Below, piece after piece: positions 49,380-57,669 of a DNA stretch of 64,000 bases. The notes under the pieces were generated by a model. It searched no databases, was not told the DNA's origin, and worked only from the letters and a program-made list of their open reading frames with translations. Made by a program: the position numbers and the translations under genes. This DNA is from Microcaldota archaeon (GTDB lineage Archaea; Micrarchaeota; Micrarchaeia; Micrarchaeales; CABMGC01): NCBI GenBank assembly GCA_028867025.1, contig JAGWHC010000001.1, positions 251,695-315,694 of the forward strand, read 5' to 3'. The stretch's first letter is position 1. Each line of letters starts with the position of its first letter.

Positions 49380-49411
49380 AGATGTTAGTGCGCTGTCGGC
49401 TTATTTATTGC

Positions 49412-50014
49412 TTACCTTCTTTCCAAGAACCTGTCGACTATTTCCCGCGTTTCCCTGCTTGCGCCATCTATTCCGTTCTCACCATTGACTACCTTGAACC
49501 TGAACCTCTTTGCCAGATTGAGATACGCTTTCCTTACCTTGCTGAGCGTCTCCCTCTTTTCGAAAATCTCCCTTTGCTTGCCCCTCTTTTCTATCCTCGA
49601 GATAGAAAGGTCAGGGCTCACGTCCACAAATATAGTGAGGTCAGGCATTCGGAATTCGCGGTTCACATTGTATAGCCAGTGCGTATCCACGCCTGATGCA
49701 AAGCCGTAGGCGAGTGTCGAGAACATGTACCTGTCGCACACGACTATCTTGCCCTGCTCCAGAGCCGGAAGTATGACATCTTCAAGGTGCCTTGCGCGGT
49801 CTGCACAGAACAGAAGCTGTATGGACTTGTAGGAAGCGCCGCCGTTCTTTTTCAGCACCTCCTTTATCACGCTACCTATCAATCCGGTTGTTGGCTCCTT
49901 TGTCAAAAGCGTCTTGTACCCTTTCTTTCTCAGGTATGCCTCGAGGAGAGACGACTGGGTTGTAACTCCTGCACCATCCAACCCCTCAAACACTATGAAC
50001 AGGCCCTTTGCCAT
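49412..50014 (-). CDS. tmk: Thymidylate kinase, copy 1 (P-loop Lys absent)
   Basis: This 200-aa kinase phosphorylates dTMP to dTDP. Family motifs: FIVFEGLDGAG (P-loop start), CDRYMFSTLAYGFASG with the conserved DR, and the lid/base region SISRIEKRGKQREIFEKRE. The P-loop is GLDGAGVTTQ: the usual Lys of GxxGxGKTT is Val, which should weaken phosphate binding unless another residue compensates. It is divergent from the second dTMP kinase at 50.2 kb. Confidence 0.88.
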   Translation of the reverse strand: MAKGLFIVFEGLDGAGVTTQSSLLEAYLRKKGYKTLLTKEPTTGLIGSVIKEVLKKNGGASYKSIQLLFCADRARHLEDVILPALEQGKIVVCDRYMFSTLAYGFASGVDTHWLYNVNREFRMPDLTIFVDVSPDLSISRIEKRGKQREIFEKRETLSKVRKAYLNLAKRFRFKVVNGENGIDGASRETREIVDRFLERR

Positions 50015-50176
50015 ACATTCCCCCGATTCCTATAACGAACACTTCTGTGAGCTTATTTATAAATGTACACAATAAATCTGACACTTGCTTGCGCATGTTT
50101 TACGCGCAGAAAAAATGCGCACAGCAAATAGTAAAAAGCCGCCGCCTCAATTATTCTGGACTCTTCTTGGGGTTTC

Positions 50177-50821
50177 ATGAGAGGTATTCTGATTGCTGTA
50201 GAAGGTGCCGATGGAGTAGGCAAACACACGCAGGTGACAATGCTTAACGAACGCCTGAAGGACGAAGGATACAGCACAAAACTTTACTCCTTCCCTGATT
50301 ATGAATCTGATTTTGGGAGAATTCTCAAGAGGAATCTGGTGGGGGTGAAGGTTGTGAACAACAAGACTTCTTTTCTCACATATTTGGCTGATATGACTGA
50401 AAAGGCTGGAAAAATAGAAATGGACGTGGAAGCGGGGAATGCTGTTGTACTGGATAGGTACCTTTTCAGCACAGTCGCATATGGCACCACTTTCGGATTT
50501 GATTACGAAGACGCAAAGATGGTGGAGCGCATTTTTGCGCTGCCGCAACCAGATGTTGTTTTGTATATAGATATGCCTGTCGAAACCTCGATGGTTTGGA
50601 AGAATGCACAAAGGTCTTTGGAGAAGGAGGACGCTGACAGATATGAGAGAAACAGGGCGGTACAGGAGAAAGTGAGGGCTATCTATGAAAAGCTCATGGA
50701 AGAAAGTTTCATGGCGAGCAGGTGGGTAAAGATAGACGGAGGTAAAAGCAAAGAGGAGGTTCACGAGGCGATAATGAAGGCGGTGATTCCTGTTTTTGTT
50801 GAGAACAGAGTCAAATGTTGA
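50177..50821 (+). CDS. Thymidylate kinase, copy 2
   Basis: This 214-aa protein also has the dTMP kinase layout: ILIAVEGADGVGKHTQVTML with an intact P-loop Lys, LDRYLFSTVAYGTTFG with the DR motif, VVLYIDMPVETSMVWKNAQ, and an Arg/Lys-containing lid (QRSLEKEDADRYERNRAVQEKV). It resembles eukaryotic-type dTMP kinases more than copy 1. Having two divergent copies within 800 bp is unusual. It may phosphorylate another deoxynucleotide. Confidence 0.86.
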   Translation: MRGILIAVEGADGVGKHTQVTMLNERLKDEGYSTKLYSFPDYESDFGRILKRNLVGVKVVNNKTSFLTYLADMTEKAGKIEMDVEAGNAVVLDRYLFSTVAYGTTFGFDYEDAKMVERIFALPQPDVVLYIDMPVETSMVWKNAQRSLEKEDADRYERNRAVQEKVRAIYEKLMEESFMASRWVKIDGGKSKEEVHEAIMKAVIPVFVENRVKC

Positions 50822-50847
50822 TTCTAATCTTCTGATTCTTCCAGAGT

Positions 50848-51336
50848 CTATTGATTAGGATACTTTTCTACCTTGTTCTCTACATAGACTATTGGTATCC
50901 CTGCCTGTTTAAGGAAATCGCGCGTCAACTTTGCCGCATGGTATTTCTTTTGACAAACTATGCGTTCCACGCCTGCATTTATCAACATCTTTGTGCAGGT
51001 GAAGCACGGCTCAAACTTCACATACAGGGTAGACCCTCCGACGGAAATGCCGTGCAGTGCTGCCTGGAGTATTGCGTTCTGTTCAGCGTGTATCGTTCTT
51101 ATGCAGTGCTTCGAGACGGTGCCGTCGGGATTTACCTCATCGCTCATAAGATGCCCTACTTCATCGCAGTGCGGCATGCCCCTTGGCGACCCTACATAGC
51201 CTGTGGTAAGGATCCTTTTGTCCTTCACGAGTACAGCGCCGTTTCTGCCTCTGTCGCACGTACCTCTTGTACCTACGACATGTGCCACATTAAGAAAATA
51301 CCTGTCCCATGAAGGTCTTTTGTATTTTTCTACAAT
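50848..51336 (-). CDS. dCMP deaminase with probable AUU start
   Basis: This enzyme (about 162 aa) converts dCMP to dUMP for thymidylate synthesis. It has the zinc motif HAEQNAIL (His-Ala-Glu) and the PCFTCTK double cysteine, plus KDKRILTTGYVGSPRGM. The only standard start in the frame is GTG 51288, which would remove the conserved RPSWDRYFLNVA part. Frame reading continues upstream without a stop as VEKYKRPSWDRYFLNVAHVV up to an ATT at 51336 preceded by GAGGTG. So translation probably starts at AUU, with GTG 51288 or a sequence error as alternatives. The stretch before the ATT contains an in-frame TAG. Confidence 0.85.
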   Translation of the reverse strand: MVEKYKRPSWDRYFLNVAHVVGTRGTCDRGRNGAVLVKDKRILTTGYVGSPRGMPHCDEVGHLMSDEVNPDGTVSKHCIRTIHAEQNAILQAALHGISVGGSTLYVKFEPCFTCTKMLINAGVERIVCQKKYHAAKLTRDFLKQAGIPIVYVENKVEKYPNQ

Positions 51337-51445
51337 AGCACCTCGCTTAGTTAGCTACGCTGAAGGGGTAAGGGGTACTTGGAAAAGAAGAGCTATAAAC
51401 AGCTCACGCTAGAGTTTGTAGCAAGATGAACAGCGCCTTCTTGGA

Positions 51446-51724
51446 CTATCTTGAGAGGTCGTTCACTTCTTCCTTTGTAGTCTCCTGCCCGCCGACCGAA
51501 GGTGCGGATACGAGCACTACGTCGCCGACGTTCTTCACGCTCTTGTACAGCACACTCTTCTGCATCAGCGTCTTTCTCATGTCGCCCTTCATGCTCTTCA
51601 TGGGTATCATGAGAAGCCTGCTCACTTCTCCCTTCTCCAGATCAACTATTATGTCCTGCACTTCGCCCAAATATTGTCCGGAGTCGCTGTATATGTCCAT
51701 TCGATAGATCTCGGAAAGCTTCAT
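51446..51724 (-). CDS. PRC-barrel domain protein
   Basis: This 92-aa protein contains a PRC-barrel: MDIYSDSGQYLGEVQDIIVDLEKGEVSRLLMIP (partly quoted), a fold found in RNA-maturation (RimM) and photosynthetic proteins. The archaeal copies are usually single-domain and often linked to ribosome or cell-division proteins (CdpB). No other domain. It starts 81 nt from the 51806 gene end, on the same strand, downstream. Confidence 0.8.
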   Translation of the reverse strand: MKLSEIYRMDIYSDSGQYLGEVQDIIVDLEKGEVSRLLMIPMKSMKGDMRKTLMQKSVLYKSVKNVGDVVLVSAPSVGGQETTKEEVNDLSR

Positions 51725-51805
51725 TTTCTCGCCTTGTCGCCGCTATTATACTCTACTAATACATTTATAAGTTTTTTAGAATAGCGGAACGCTCTGCCCG
51801 ATCAG

Positions 51806-54529
51806 TCAGTTTTTAACTTTGACGGGCATGGCTTTCTGCGGCTGGGTGCTACCAAGGCGTATCGTCTTCTCCTGCTCCATCGCCCTCTCGTAAGCGGCAT
51901 TGGAGCGCAGCAGTCCCTTGGAGATCAGGTGTTGCGCCAGGATAGTCTCGGTAACGTGCCTCGTCATGCGCGAGTTGTCATACTCGTCCTTGGCCACGTA
52001 GATGTCAACTATGTGGCAGCCGTTGATCCCCCTTATCCCGGATGGCACGTGTATGTTCCTCACGTAGGAGCTCTGGGAGGAGTCCTCCATGGAAAGCCCC
52101 CTCAAGACTACGTGGTTTAGCGTGCTTACGCTCTGCATGCTGTGTAGATCGCCGACGAATGTGGCCACAGCGCTCGACTTGCTTCTCTCCAGCGCCTTTA
52201 TCATGCCAGGCTTGGTGGCAGGGTACCTGTGGGACATCTTGACATTGAACTTGTGATCAATGTCTTCTATGGCATAGGTGTCTGTGCCCGTCTCCTTTCC
52301 GCTAATGGCCTTTATCCTGGATTTCCATCCTTCCGGAAGTTCGCCGTTCTCTCCCGCCATGCTCAGGTACATGATTGTGGAGTTCCTTAGGCGTATCGCT
52401 TCATCGTGCGCTTCGTCGGCCTCGGTGTTGTTGGCGTGGTTTCCAGAGACAAACGCTATGCCACCTCCGCGCTTCACTACGTCATGGATGACCGGCCCGA
52501 AAATCTGTATAAAGACTAGAGGCTGCGCGTCTACGTTCAGGATGACCTTGGTATTCGGGTTTGCTATCTCTATTTCTGGGTCAGTTCCCTGGCTTATGAT
52601 GCTCGCGTAGCCAATACCTTCCCCTCTGTTGCCCTCCAGTATATCGCCGTCGAAGACTATGCCGTCTGGCTTCTTTTCAAGAAGGAGCTTGACCGCAGCC
52701 TTCATGAGCTCTATGTCCCCGTGGCCGCCGATATGCGTGTCGGTGATGTGCGCGAACCTATAGCGCCTCTCCGGAAGCGGCTCTGGCTTGCTCATGTAAG
52801 GGACCATCTCCAGGAGCGTGGATTCTGTCAGCCAAGCAGCATCCCTTGGCTTGAGCTCGCTCGGCCTCTTGCTTTTGATCACTGCCACTTCAAGACTCTC
52901 TTTTGCTTCAATCTCACCTGTTCCGGAAGGTCCGTTCGTGTTCTTAACCGAGCTCAGCATCTTCTTTACTACAAGGCCCTCTTCTATGTCGCTAAGCGCT
53001 CGCTGGTCCCTCAGCAACCTTTCGTTGAGCGAATCAAGCATTATGTCAAAATCGCGGCCTATTGTGATCATTTTAGCTCCGCTGTCTATCAGCGTCTTTG
53101 CCACGCTCTTAGCTTCCTCTATCTTTGTGCCTTTCTTCCATTCAGTGGAAACGCCTTTCACTCCGTCGCTTCTCCAGAAAGGCCCCTGTTCCACCGTAAG
53201 GAGCAGGGATTTTGACTCGCCCTTAAGCAGCTCCAGCGAGCTTGAGCTGTAGGCGTGGTGTCCGCTCAGCAACAAGTTTATCGGTGCGCTTTCAAGCTTG
53301 TATTTTGCATACTCGTCGCTGTTCTCAAGAAGTCTGTTAAGCACAACGGAGGGCAGGTTGTTGCTTGAGGTTGTCAGTGCCGCGCTATTTTGTCCCAGTG
53401 ACCTACCGATAATCACGTTTACCTGGAAGCTCCCATCCCTAAGTTTGTACACGCTCATTGCGTCGCTCTGTATGCTGAGGTCTCTTTTCCTTCCGAAAAC
53501 GTCCTTGAGCGTGGACATGTAGAATGAGACGCTCACGGCGTGTATCTCCTTCATCACATCCGGAGGCGTCCTTGGAGTGTGGGCGAACCTGGTTACCTCC
53601 TTCGTCTTGCTCTGCACTTCTTCGCTTATGAGCGCAAAATCCGCATCCTTCAGTCTTTTTTCTATTTTTCTTAGGGAGTTTGTTAGCCTTTTTGCTTCCA
53701 GCATCAACTCGTCGAGTTTCTTTTGATCGTTCTGCGCGTTCTTAATCTGGTCGTCCACCAGCTGCTTCTGTTCCATCCTCGCGGTCTGCATCTCGATTAG
53801 CTCATCCTTGGTGAGCTTTGCCTTTGACATTGTGTCAAGGATTGCTAGATGTTTCTCCCTCTCGACCAGCTCGTCAAGTTCCTCTCTGTTCATGCGCATT
53901 TTTACTCTGATGTTATCGATTTCTTCCAGGATGTGGACGTCACGCACGTCGTCCGTCCCAAGACCCGAAACAAGCTTTTGGATGGAATCTATGCAGCTTC
54001 TTAGCGTGTCTTCTCTGACAACTCGCGCATCCTGGGTGTCTTGAAGGAAATCTTCTATCGCAATCGGATCAAATGCGTAGGCGAGCTGTATCTTGAGGTC
54101 AAGATCGTCTACGTTGTTGTCATCGCTCACGCCAGTTACGTAAATCACTTTCGAGGTGCTTGGCAGCGTACGGAACAGCCTTTCCATATGGGGCTTCATC
54201 TTGGCCGCGGCGTCGTCTATGTTTTTTACGCCCTCCTTTAGCGACAAAAGCCTGTACTTCTTCCTCTTAGACGCGACTTCTGGTATTTCGGGCAGGGCGC
54301 CGCCTAGTATCGTGAGCATGTCTGGTACTTCGTGAGGGTTGTGCTGCAGATAGTACGCCAGGCCTATGAGGTTGTCGGTGCTCATGTAGTTTGAGGCTCC
54401 GGCAAGCTGTGAGATTGTCAGCACTTTGAAGTTTTGTCTCTTAATCTGTGATTCGGCAGCAACGCCTGTAGAAGGAACAGGAACTTGCTCTAAATCCTCA
54501 ATTCCAGTTTGACCTGGATTGGTCGCCAC
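51806..54529 (-). CDS. 907-aa metallophosphoesterase with long coiled coil
   Basis: The C-terminal third is a calcineurin-like phosphoesterase with all stations: HITDTHIGG (D597, H599), FDGDILEGN (D629), FVSGNHANN (N697, H698), MSHRYP (H767) and FVGDLHS (D794, H796). Residues about 200-310 form a charged coiled coil (MRMNREELDELVEREKH; MEQKQLVDDQIKNAQNDQKK). The N-terminal 50-150 has a degenerate repeat of the same fold (TILGGALPEIP; VIYVTGVSDDNNVDDL), with metal ligands missing. It could be a DNA-repair or RNA-processing nuclease or a nucleotide phosphohydrolase. No family name is recognised. It stands alone; nothing else supports a role. Confidence 0.7.
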   Translation of the reverse strand: MATNPGQTGIEDLEQVPVPSTGVAAESQIKRQNFKVLTISQLAGASNYMSTDNLIGLAYYLQHNPHEVPDMLTILGGALPEIPEVASKRKKYRLLSLKEGVKNIDDAAAKMKPHMERLFRTLPSTSKVIYVTGVSDDNNVDDLDLKIQLAYAFDPIAIEDFLQDTQDARVVREDTLRSCIDSIQKLVSGLGTDDVRDVHILEEIDNIRVKMRMNREELDELVEREKHLAILDTMSKAKLTKDELIEMQTARMEQKQLVDDQIKNAQNDQKKLDELMLEAKRLTNSLRKIEKRLKDADFALISEEVQSKTKEVTRFAHTPRTPPDVMKEIHAVSVSFYMSTLKDVFGRKRDLSIQSDAMSVYKLRDGSFQVNVIIGRSLGQNSAALTTSSNNLPSVVLNRLLENSDEYAKYKLESAPINLLLSGHHAYSSSSLELLKGESKSLLLTVEQGPFWRSDGVKGVSTEWKKGTKIEEAKSVAKTLIDSGAKMITIGRDFDIMLDSLNERLLRDQRALSDIEEGLVVKKMLSSVKNTNGPSGTGEIEAKESLEVAVIKSKRPSELKPRDAAWLTESTLLEMVPYMSKPEPLPERRYRFAHITDTHIGGHGDIELMKAAVKLLLEKKPDGIVFDGDILEGNRGEGIGYASIISQGTDPEIEIANPNTKVILNVDAQPLVFIQIFGPVIHDVVKRGGGIAFVSGNHANNTEADEAHDEAIRLRNSTIMYLSMAGENGELPEGWKSRIKAISGKETGTDTYAIEDIDHKFNVKMSHRYPATKPGMIKALERSKSSAVATFVGDLHSMQSVSTLNHVVLRGLSMEDSSQSSYVRNIHVPSGIRGINGCHIVDIYVAKDEYDNSRMTRHVTETILAQHLISKGLLRSNAAYERAMEQEKTIRLGSTQPQKAMPVKVKN

Positions 54530-54688
54530 CAGTCTCCCCGTCGATTACAAGCGTTGATAGAACAACGGCAAGTTTTAAAATATAGGAAAACCAGAATTTT
54601 ACTTTGGTTATAAGTAACAGGGATTGAATCATGTTTCAAATTTTTTATCGCGAGAAACTTTTGACACTGGCCAGTTTATAAACATGAA

Positions 54689-55843
54689 CTAAGGCTGCAT
54701 CCAGTCTATCTCGAAGTAGTCGTGCTTGCTTCCTGGAAGTTTGATCTGCCTGACCCTGTAGTACGTGACTGCTGTCTCTCTGTCCGCTATTGCAAGCAAT
54801 AACTCCAGCCCCATTTTCTTCGATTCCTCTATAGCCCTCGAGAATTCCTGCCCGCCTATGTACTCCTCCTCACTGAGAGAAAGCATCGCGAACTTCGGTG
54901 GGTTCCTTCCGGGCGCATCGGCTTCGCCACCGTGCCTGTGATACAGAACAAAGTCTATGTTCTGCATTCCGGGACTTGTTTTTCCGGGCACTGCAAGTAT
55001 CAGTGTTTTCCTGACTGAATGCGCAACCCTTATGGCCCTCGCCCATTCCGATATGAGCAGCTTTGAGTCTTTGGGAAACACCTGAATGACGTGCTCCGAG
55101 TGTGTCTGCCCTTTGCTGGCTTCCATGGGCCTTGCGCCAGGGAAATAGACCCTGAAATGTGTTCCGAACTTGAATCCTGTCTTGACAACGTAGCCCTTTT
55201 CCCTCCAATCCCTGTAAACTCCGTAAAGGCTCATGAAGTCCTCACGCCTGCCAGTCGCCAGTTTCGCCAGTTCTGCCCTTGTTGCGTTTTGCAGCGCGAG
55301 AATGCCCTTATCCATAAGAAGCAGCGTCTCGAAAACGTCGAGCTTGTTCAGGCTGCCTCTATCCGCCGCCTTGTACGAGCCGTACTGGCCTATCCAGAAT
55401 TTCTCGTATAGCATCCTGCCATCTTTTGCGTCATCAAGAACAGCGACAAGGTCATTCTTGAAAAGGTTTCCGCTAAGTTTGCGCTTGGGCAACCTTAGCG
55501 ACGAAGCGGGATAGCCTTTCGCCTGAGGCTGATGGTTTTTTGCATAGTCTTGTTCAGCAGGGATAGCGGTAAGCCCTCGATCCCTCCAGTCTTTGTATGT
55601 AAAGTACCTTGCCATGAACTTGTTGGAGTCTGAGAACCTTGCAGCGAGATCGCTGAATCCTATCTCCTTGCTGCTGTATCTGCAAACAGCGTTGCGCATG
55701 TCAATCAGATAGAGTGCTTCCTCCACGGTCAGCTTCAGTGAATGGTTTTCAGGAGTGCCATAGAACCCTCTTTTCAGTATGTCCACAGTAGAAGCGTCCG
55801 TAGCGGTTATTGCGCCTTTGCCATGCATCTCAAGTTCAAGCAT
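54689..55843 (-). CDS. endA: tRNA-splicing endonuclease, three-unit single-chain type
   Basis: This protein of about 384 aa removes tRNA introns. It contains three endonuclease-like units. The first (about 1-115) has EEALYLIDMRNAV and YFTYKDWRDRGL but no catalytic residues. The second (about 125-275) has YGVYRDWREKGYVVKTGFKF, GTHFRVYFPG (His) and SVRKTLILAVPG (Lys), the catalytic Tyr-His-Lys set. The last (about 285-384) is a structural unit ending FEIDWMQP. This matches the epsilon-2 endonuclease known from ARMAN-type Micrarchaeota. The Met at 55843 fits a TATA element at 55873-55882; the frame runs on to 55927. A tRNA-Tyr intron at 30 kb is one likely substrate. Confidence 0.9.
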   Translation of the reverse strand: MLELEMHGKGAITATDASTVDILKRGFYGTPENHSLKLTVEEALYLIDMRNAVCRYSSKEIGFSDLAARFSDSNKFMARYFTYKDWRDRGLTAIPAEQDYAKNHQPQAKGYPASSLRLPKRKLSGNLFKNDLVAVLDDAKDGRMLYEKFWIGQYGSYKAADRGSLNKLDVFETLLLMDKGILALQNATRAELAKLATGRREDFMSLYGVYRDWREKGYVVKTGFKFGTHFRVYFPGARPMEASKGQTHSEHVIQVFPKDSKLLISEWARAIRVAHSVRKTLILAVPGKTSPGMQNIDFVLYHRHGGEADAPGRNPPKFAMLSLSEEEYIGGQEFSRAIEESKKMGLELLLAIADRETAVTYYRVRQIKLPGSKHDYFEIDWMQP

Positions 55844-55872
55844 GTTCGTCTTAGGTATATCGGCATCAAAGC

Positions 55873-55882
55873 GCTTATAAGC
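55873..55882. promoter_or_regulatory. Palindromic TATA element (GCTTATAAGC) between divergent endA and flippase-like gene
   Basis: The 10-bp sequence is its own reverse complement, so TBP could bind in either direction. It lies about 35 bp before the favoured endA ATG (55843) and 66 bp before the plus-strand ATG 55943. It would place starts at about 55852 and 55904. Bidirectional use is inferred. Confidence 0.5.
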
Positions 55883-55942
55883 TTCTAGCGTGTCTTGAGT
55901 AGTGGCGACAGATTGGCTGCTGACCATGCCTATAACGAAAGA

Positions 55943-56911
55943 ATGAGGCGCGCAAGGATTGCGGTGCTGACCATACTCGGTCTGAGCATAGGCATGTTTA
56001 TTGTCATTGCTGTCCTTGCCACGCTGAACGAGGGTTTGGACAAGTTCGTCGCTACCCTCGAATCGATAAACCCGCTGTACTATTCTGCTGCGCTTGTGTG
56101 CGTGCTTCTGAGCACGATAGTTGGTTTCCCGAAGTGGGACATGTTTGTTAAGAAGCTAGGTATACACATACCCTGGCAGCAGAATTTCGCAATCTATCAG
56201 TCAATGTTTTCTATGGACATAACTCCGGGGAGATGGGGCAGGGCGGTGGTGGCCTATACGATCAACAGGATAACCGGGCTCCGGTTCGGGAAGACGTTCC
56301 CGGCTGTGGTCGCAGACATACTGACCGATTTTCTGGGTTTCATAAGCGTGGCGATAGTGACCTCATTCCTGGTCCGCAGCTACACTCTGGTGTCTATCGT
56401 GATAAGCGTACTCCTGCTAATTCCGTTCTTCTTCATCTACGTACGTGCGCCGTACGAATGGGTGAAGAGGAAGCTTGGCGTATGGAGAAGGCTGAGAGGA
56501 GTGTTCAAAACCGCTGACATCTATTTCAGGAGCAGCAGGTCGTTGGACGCTGGAACATACCTGTACGCCATGATTTTCACCATACCCTCGGTGATACTGA
56601 GCAGCCTCGCGCTCTACTTCGTAATACTCAGTTTTGGAATCGCACTTGCTCCGGACCTTATTCCAACTATACTTTTCATATACACGTCATCGCTGCTGAT
56701 CGGAATGGTGACCGGCATACCCGGCACTCTGGGAGTAACCGACGCTGCGATGCTCGGATACCTCATTGCTTTCTTCGGGAGCGCAGGCCTAACCTTTGGA
56801 ATCGCATCTGCCATAATCATCTTCTACAGAATAGCCAGTATGTGGTTCACTGAAGGGGTAAGCACGGGCTTCTTGATCTACACGATGCGGTACTGGAAAC
56901 TTAGGGGTTAG
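55943..56911 (+). CDS. Flippase-like lysylphosphatidylglycerol synthase transmembrane (UPF0104/AglD-type) protein
   Basis: This protein of about 322 aa has seven to eight membrane helices and the UPF0104 signatures: ITPGRWGRAVVAYTINRITGL, VVADILTDFLGF, and GIPGTLGVTDAAMLGYLIAF, whose GxLGxxxA pattern is typical. Archaeal members such as AglD-type proteins take part in lipid-linked glycan or lipid flipping. Start ATG 55943; a TTG at 55895 is in frame. It overlaps no gene but the extended endA frame. Confidence 0.8.
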   Translation: MRRARIAVLTILGLSIGMFIVIAVLATLNEGLDKFVATLESINPLYYSAALVCVLLSTIVGFPKWDMFVKKLGIHIPWQQNFAIYQSMFSMDITPGRWGRAVVAYTINRITGLRFGKTFPAVVADILTDFLGFISVAIVTSFLVRSYTLVSIVISVLLLIPFFFIYVRAPYEWVKRKLGVWRRLRGVFKTADIYFRSSRSLDAGTYLYAMIFTIPSVILSSLALYFVILSFGIALAPDLIPTILFIYTSSLLIGMVTGIPGTLGVTDAAMLGYLIAFFGSAGLTFGIASAIIIFYRIASMWFTEGVSTGFLIYTMRYWKLRG

Positions 56912-57668
56912 ACAGCACCCTGTAAAGACTGTCTTTCTCAGCGAAACTGAGCTCTCCGGGCACTATGAGAGACAGCACCTTTCCCTCAAGCACCTTTGAT
57001 AGCGAATTCATGTCCTTGAGTTTTACTTGTCTTATCTCCTTGTCATGCCTGCCCAGGTTTGCAAGAATCAGTATCTCTGTTTCCGCACTAACTGCCGATT
57101 TCTCAGAAATCGCATTCATCATTATCTCCATCGCTTCTGATATCCTCATGGGCCTGCTGTTCTTCTGGTCAATGTCAAGCAGAACAAGGGTATGCTGGCC
57201 GTTCTGCAAGTTTTTGTTTATAGAGTCGATGAAAGACCTTGGCTTGTATTTGTCTGACCAGAAAGGTATGGTCACCGTGGGCCCGAACTTGTAAACATCA
57301 AGCCCGCTCTCCCCTATGGCTATCGAGAATACGGAAGGCGCGTGTATGACTTCGCATTTGATCTTCTGTGCCTTTGCTTCGTTGAGAATTATGCTGTGCG
57401 TCGTCGCTATCAAAGGGTCTCCGGGGACGAGTATGACCACTTTCTTGTCCTTCGCCATGGCGACGGTGTGCTTGATGTCGTCCTCAAGGTCTTTCCTCTT
57501 GATCTGCTTTGGCTCCCTTCCGGCCTGCCTTGCAATGAAATCAGCATACTCTTTTGGGATGAAAGATGTGTATGTCTCCAGCAGAAGCTGGTCAGCTTCC
57601 TTTATCTCCTCGAGCGCGAGAGCCGATAAGTCCTTTGTTCCCAAACCCAATCCGATGAGAAAAAGCAT
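56901..57668 (-). CDS. dphB: Diphthine synthase DphB
   Basis: DphB (255 aa) methylates the elongation factor 2 histidine side chain using SAM to make diphthine. The pattern FLIGLGLGTKDLSALALEEIK at the start, ETYTSFIP, VVILVPGDPLIATTHSIIL and HAPSVFSIAIGESGLDVYKFG (parts quoted) is diagnostic of the tetrapyrrole methylase superfamily DphB. It follows tpiA by 1 nt. Convergent with the flippase-like gene, with a 10-nt overlap. Confidence 0.95.
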   Translation of the reverse strand: MLFLIGLGLGTKDLSALALEEIKEADQLLLETYTSFIPKEYADFIARQAGREPKQIKRKDLEDDIKHTVAMAKDKKVVILVPGDPLIATTHSIILNEAKAQKIKCEVIHAPSVFSIAIGESGLDVYKFGPTVTIPFWSDKYKPRSFIDSINKNLQNGQHTLVLLDIDQKNSRPMRISEAMEIMMNAISEKSAVSAETEILILANLGRHDKEIRQVKLKDMNSLSKVLEGKVLSLIVPGELSFAEKDSLYRVLSNP

Positions 57669-57669
57669 G

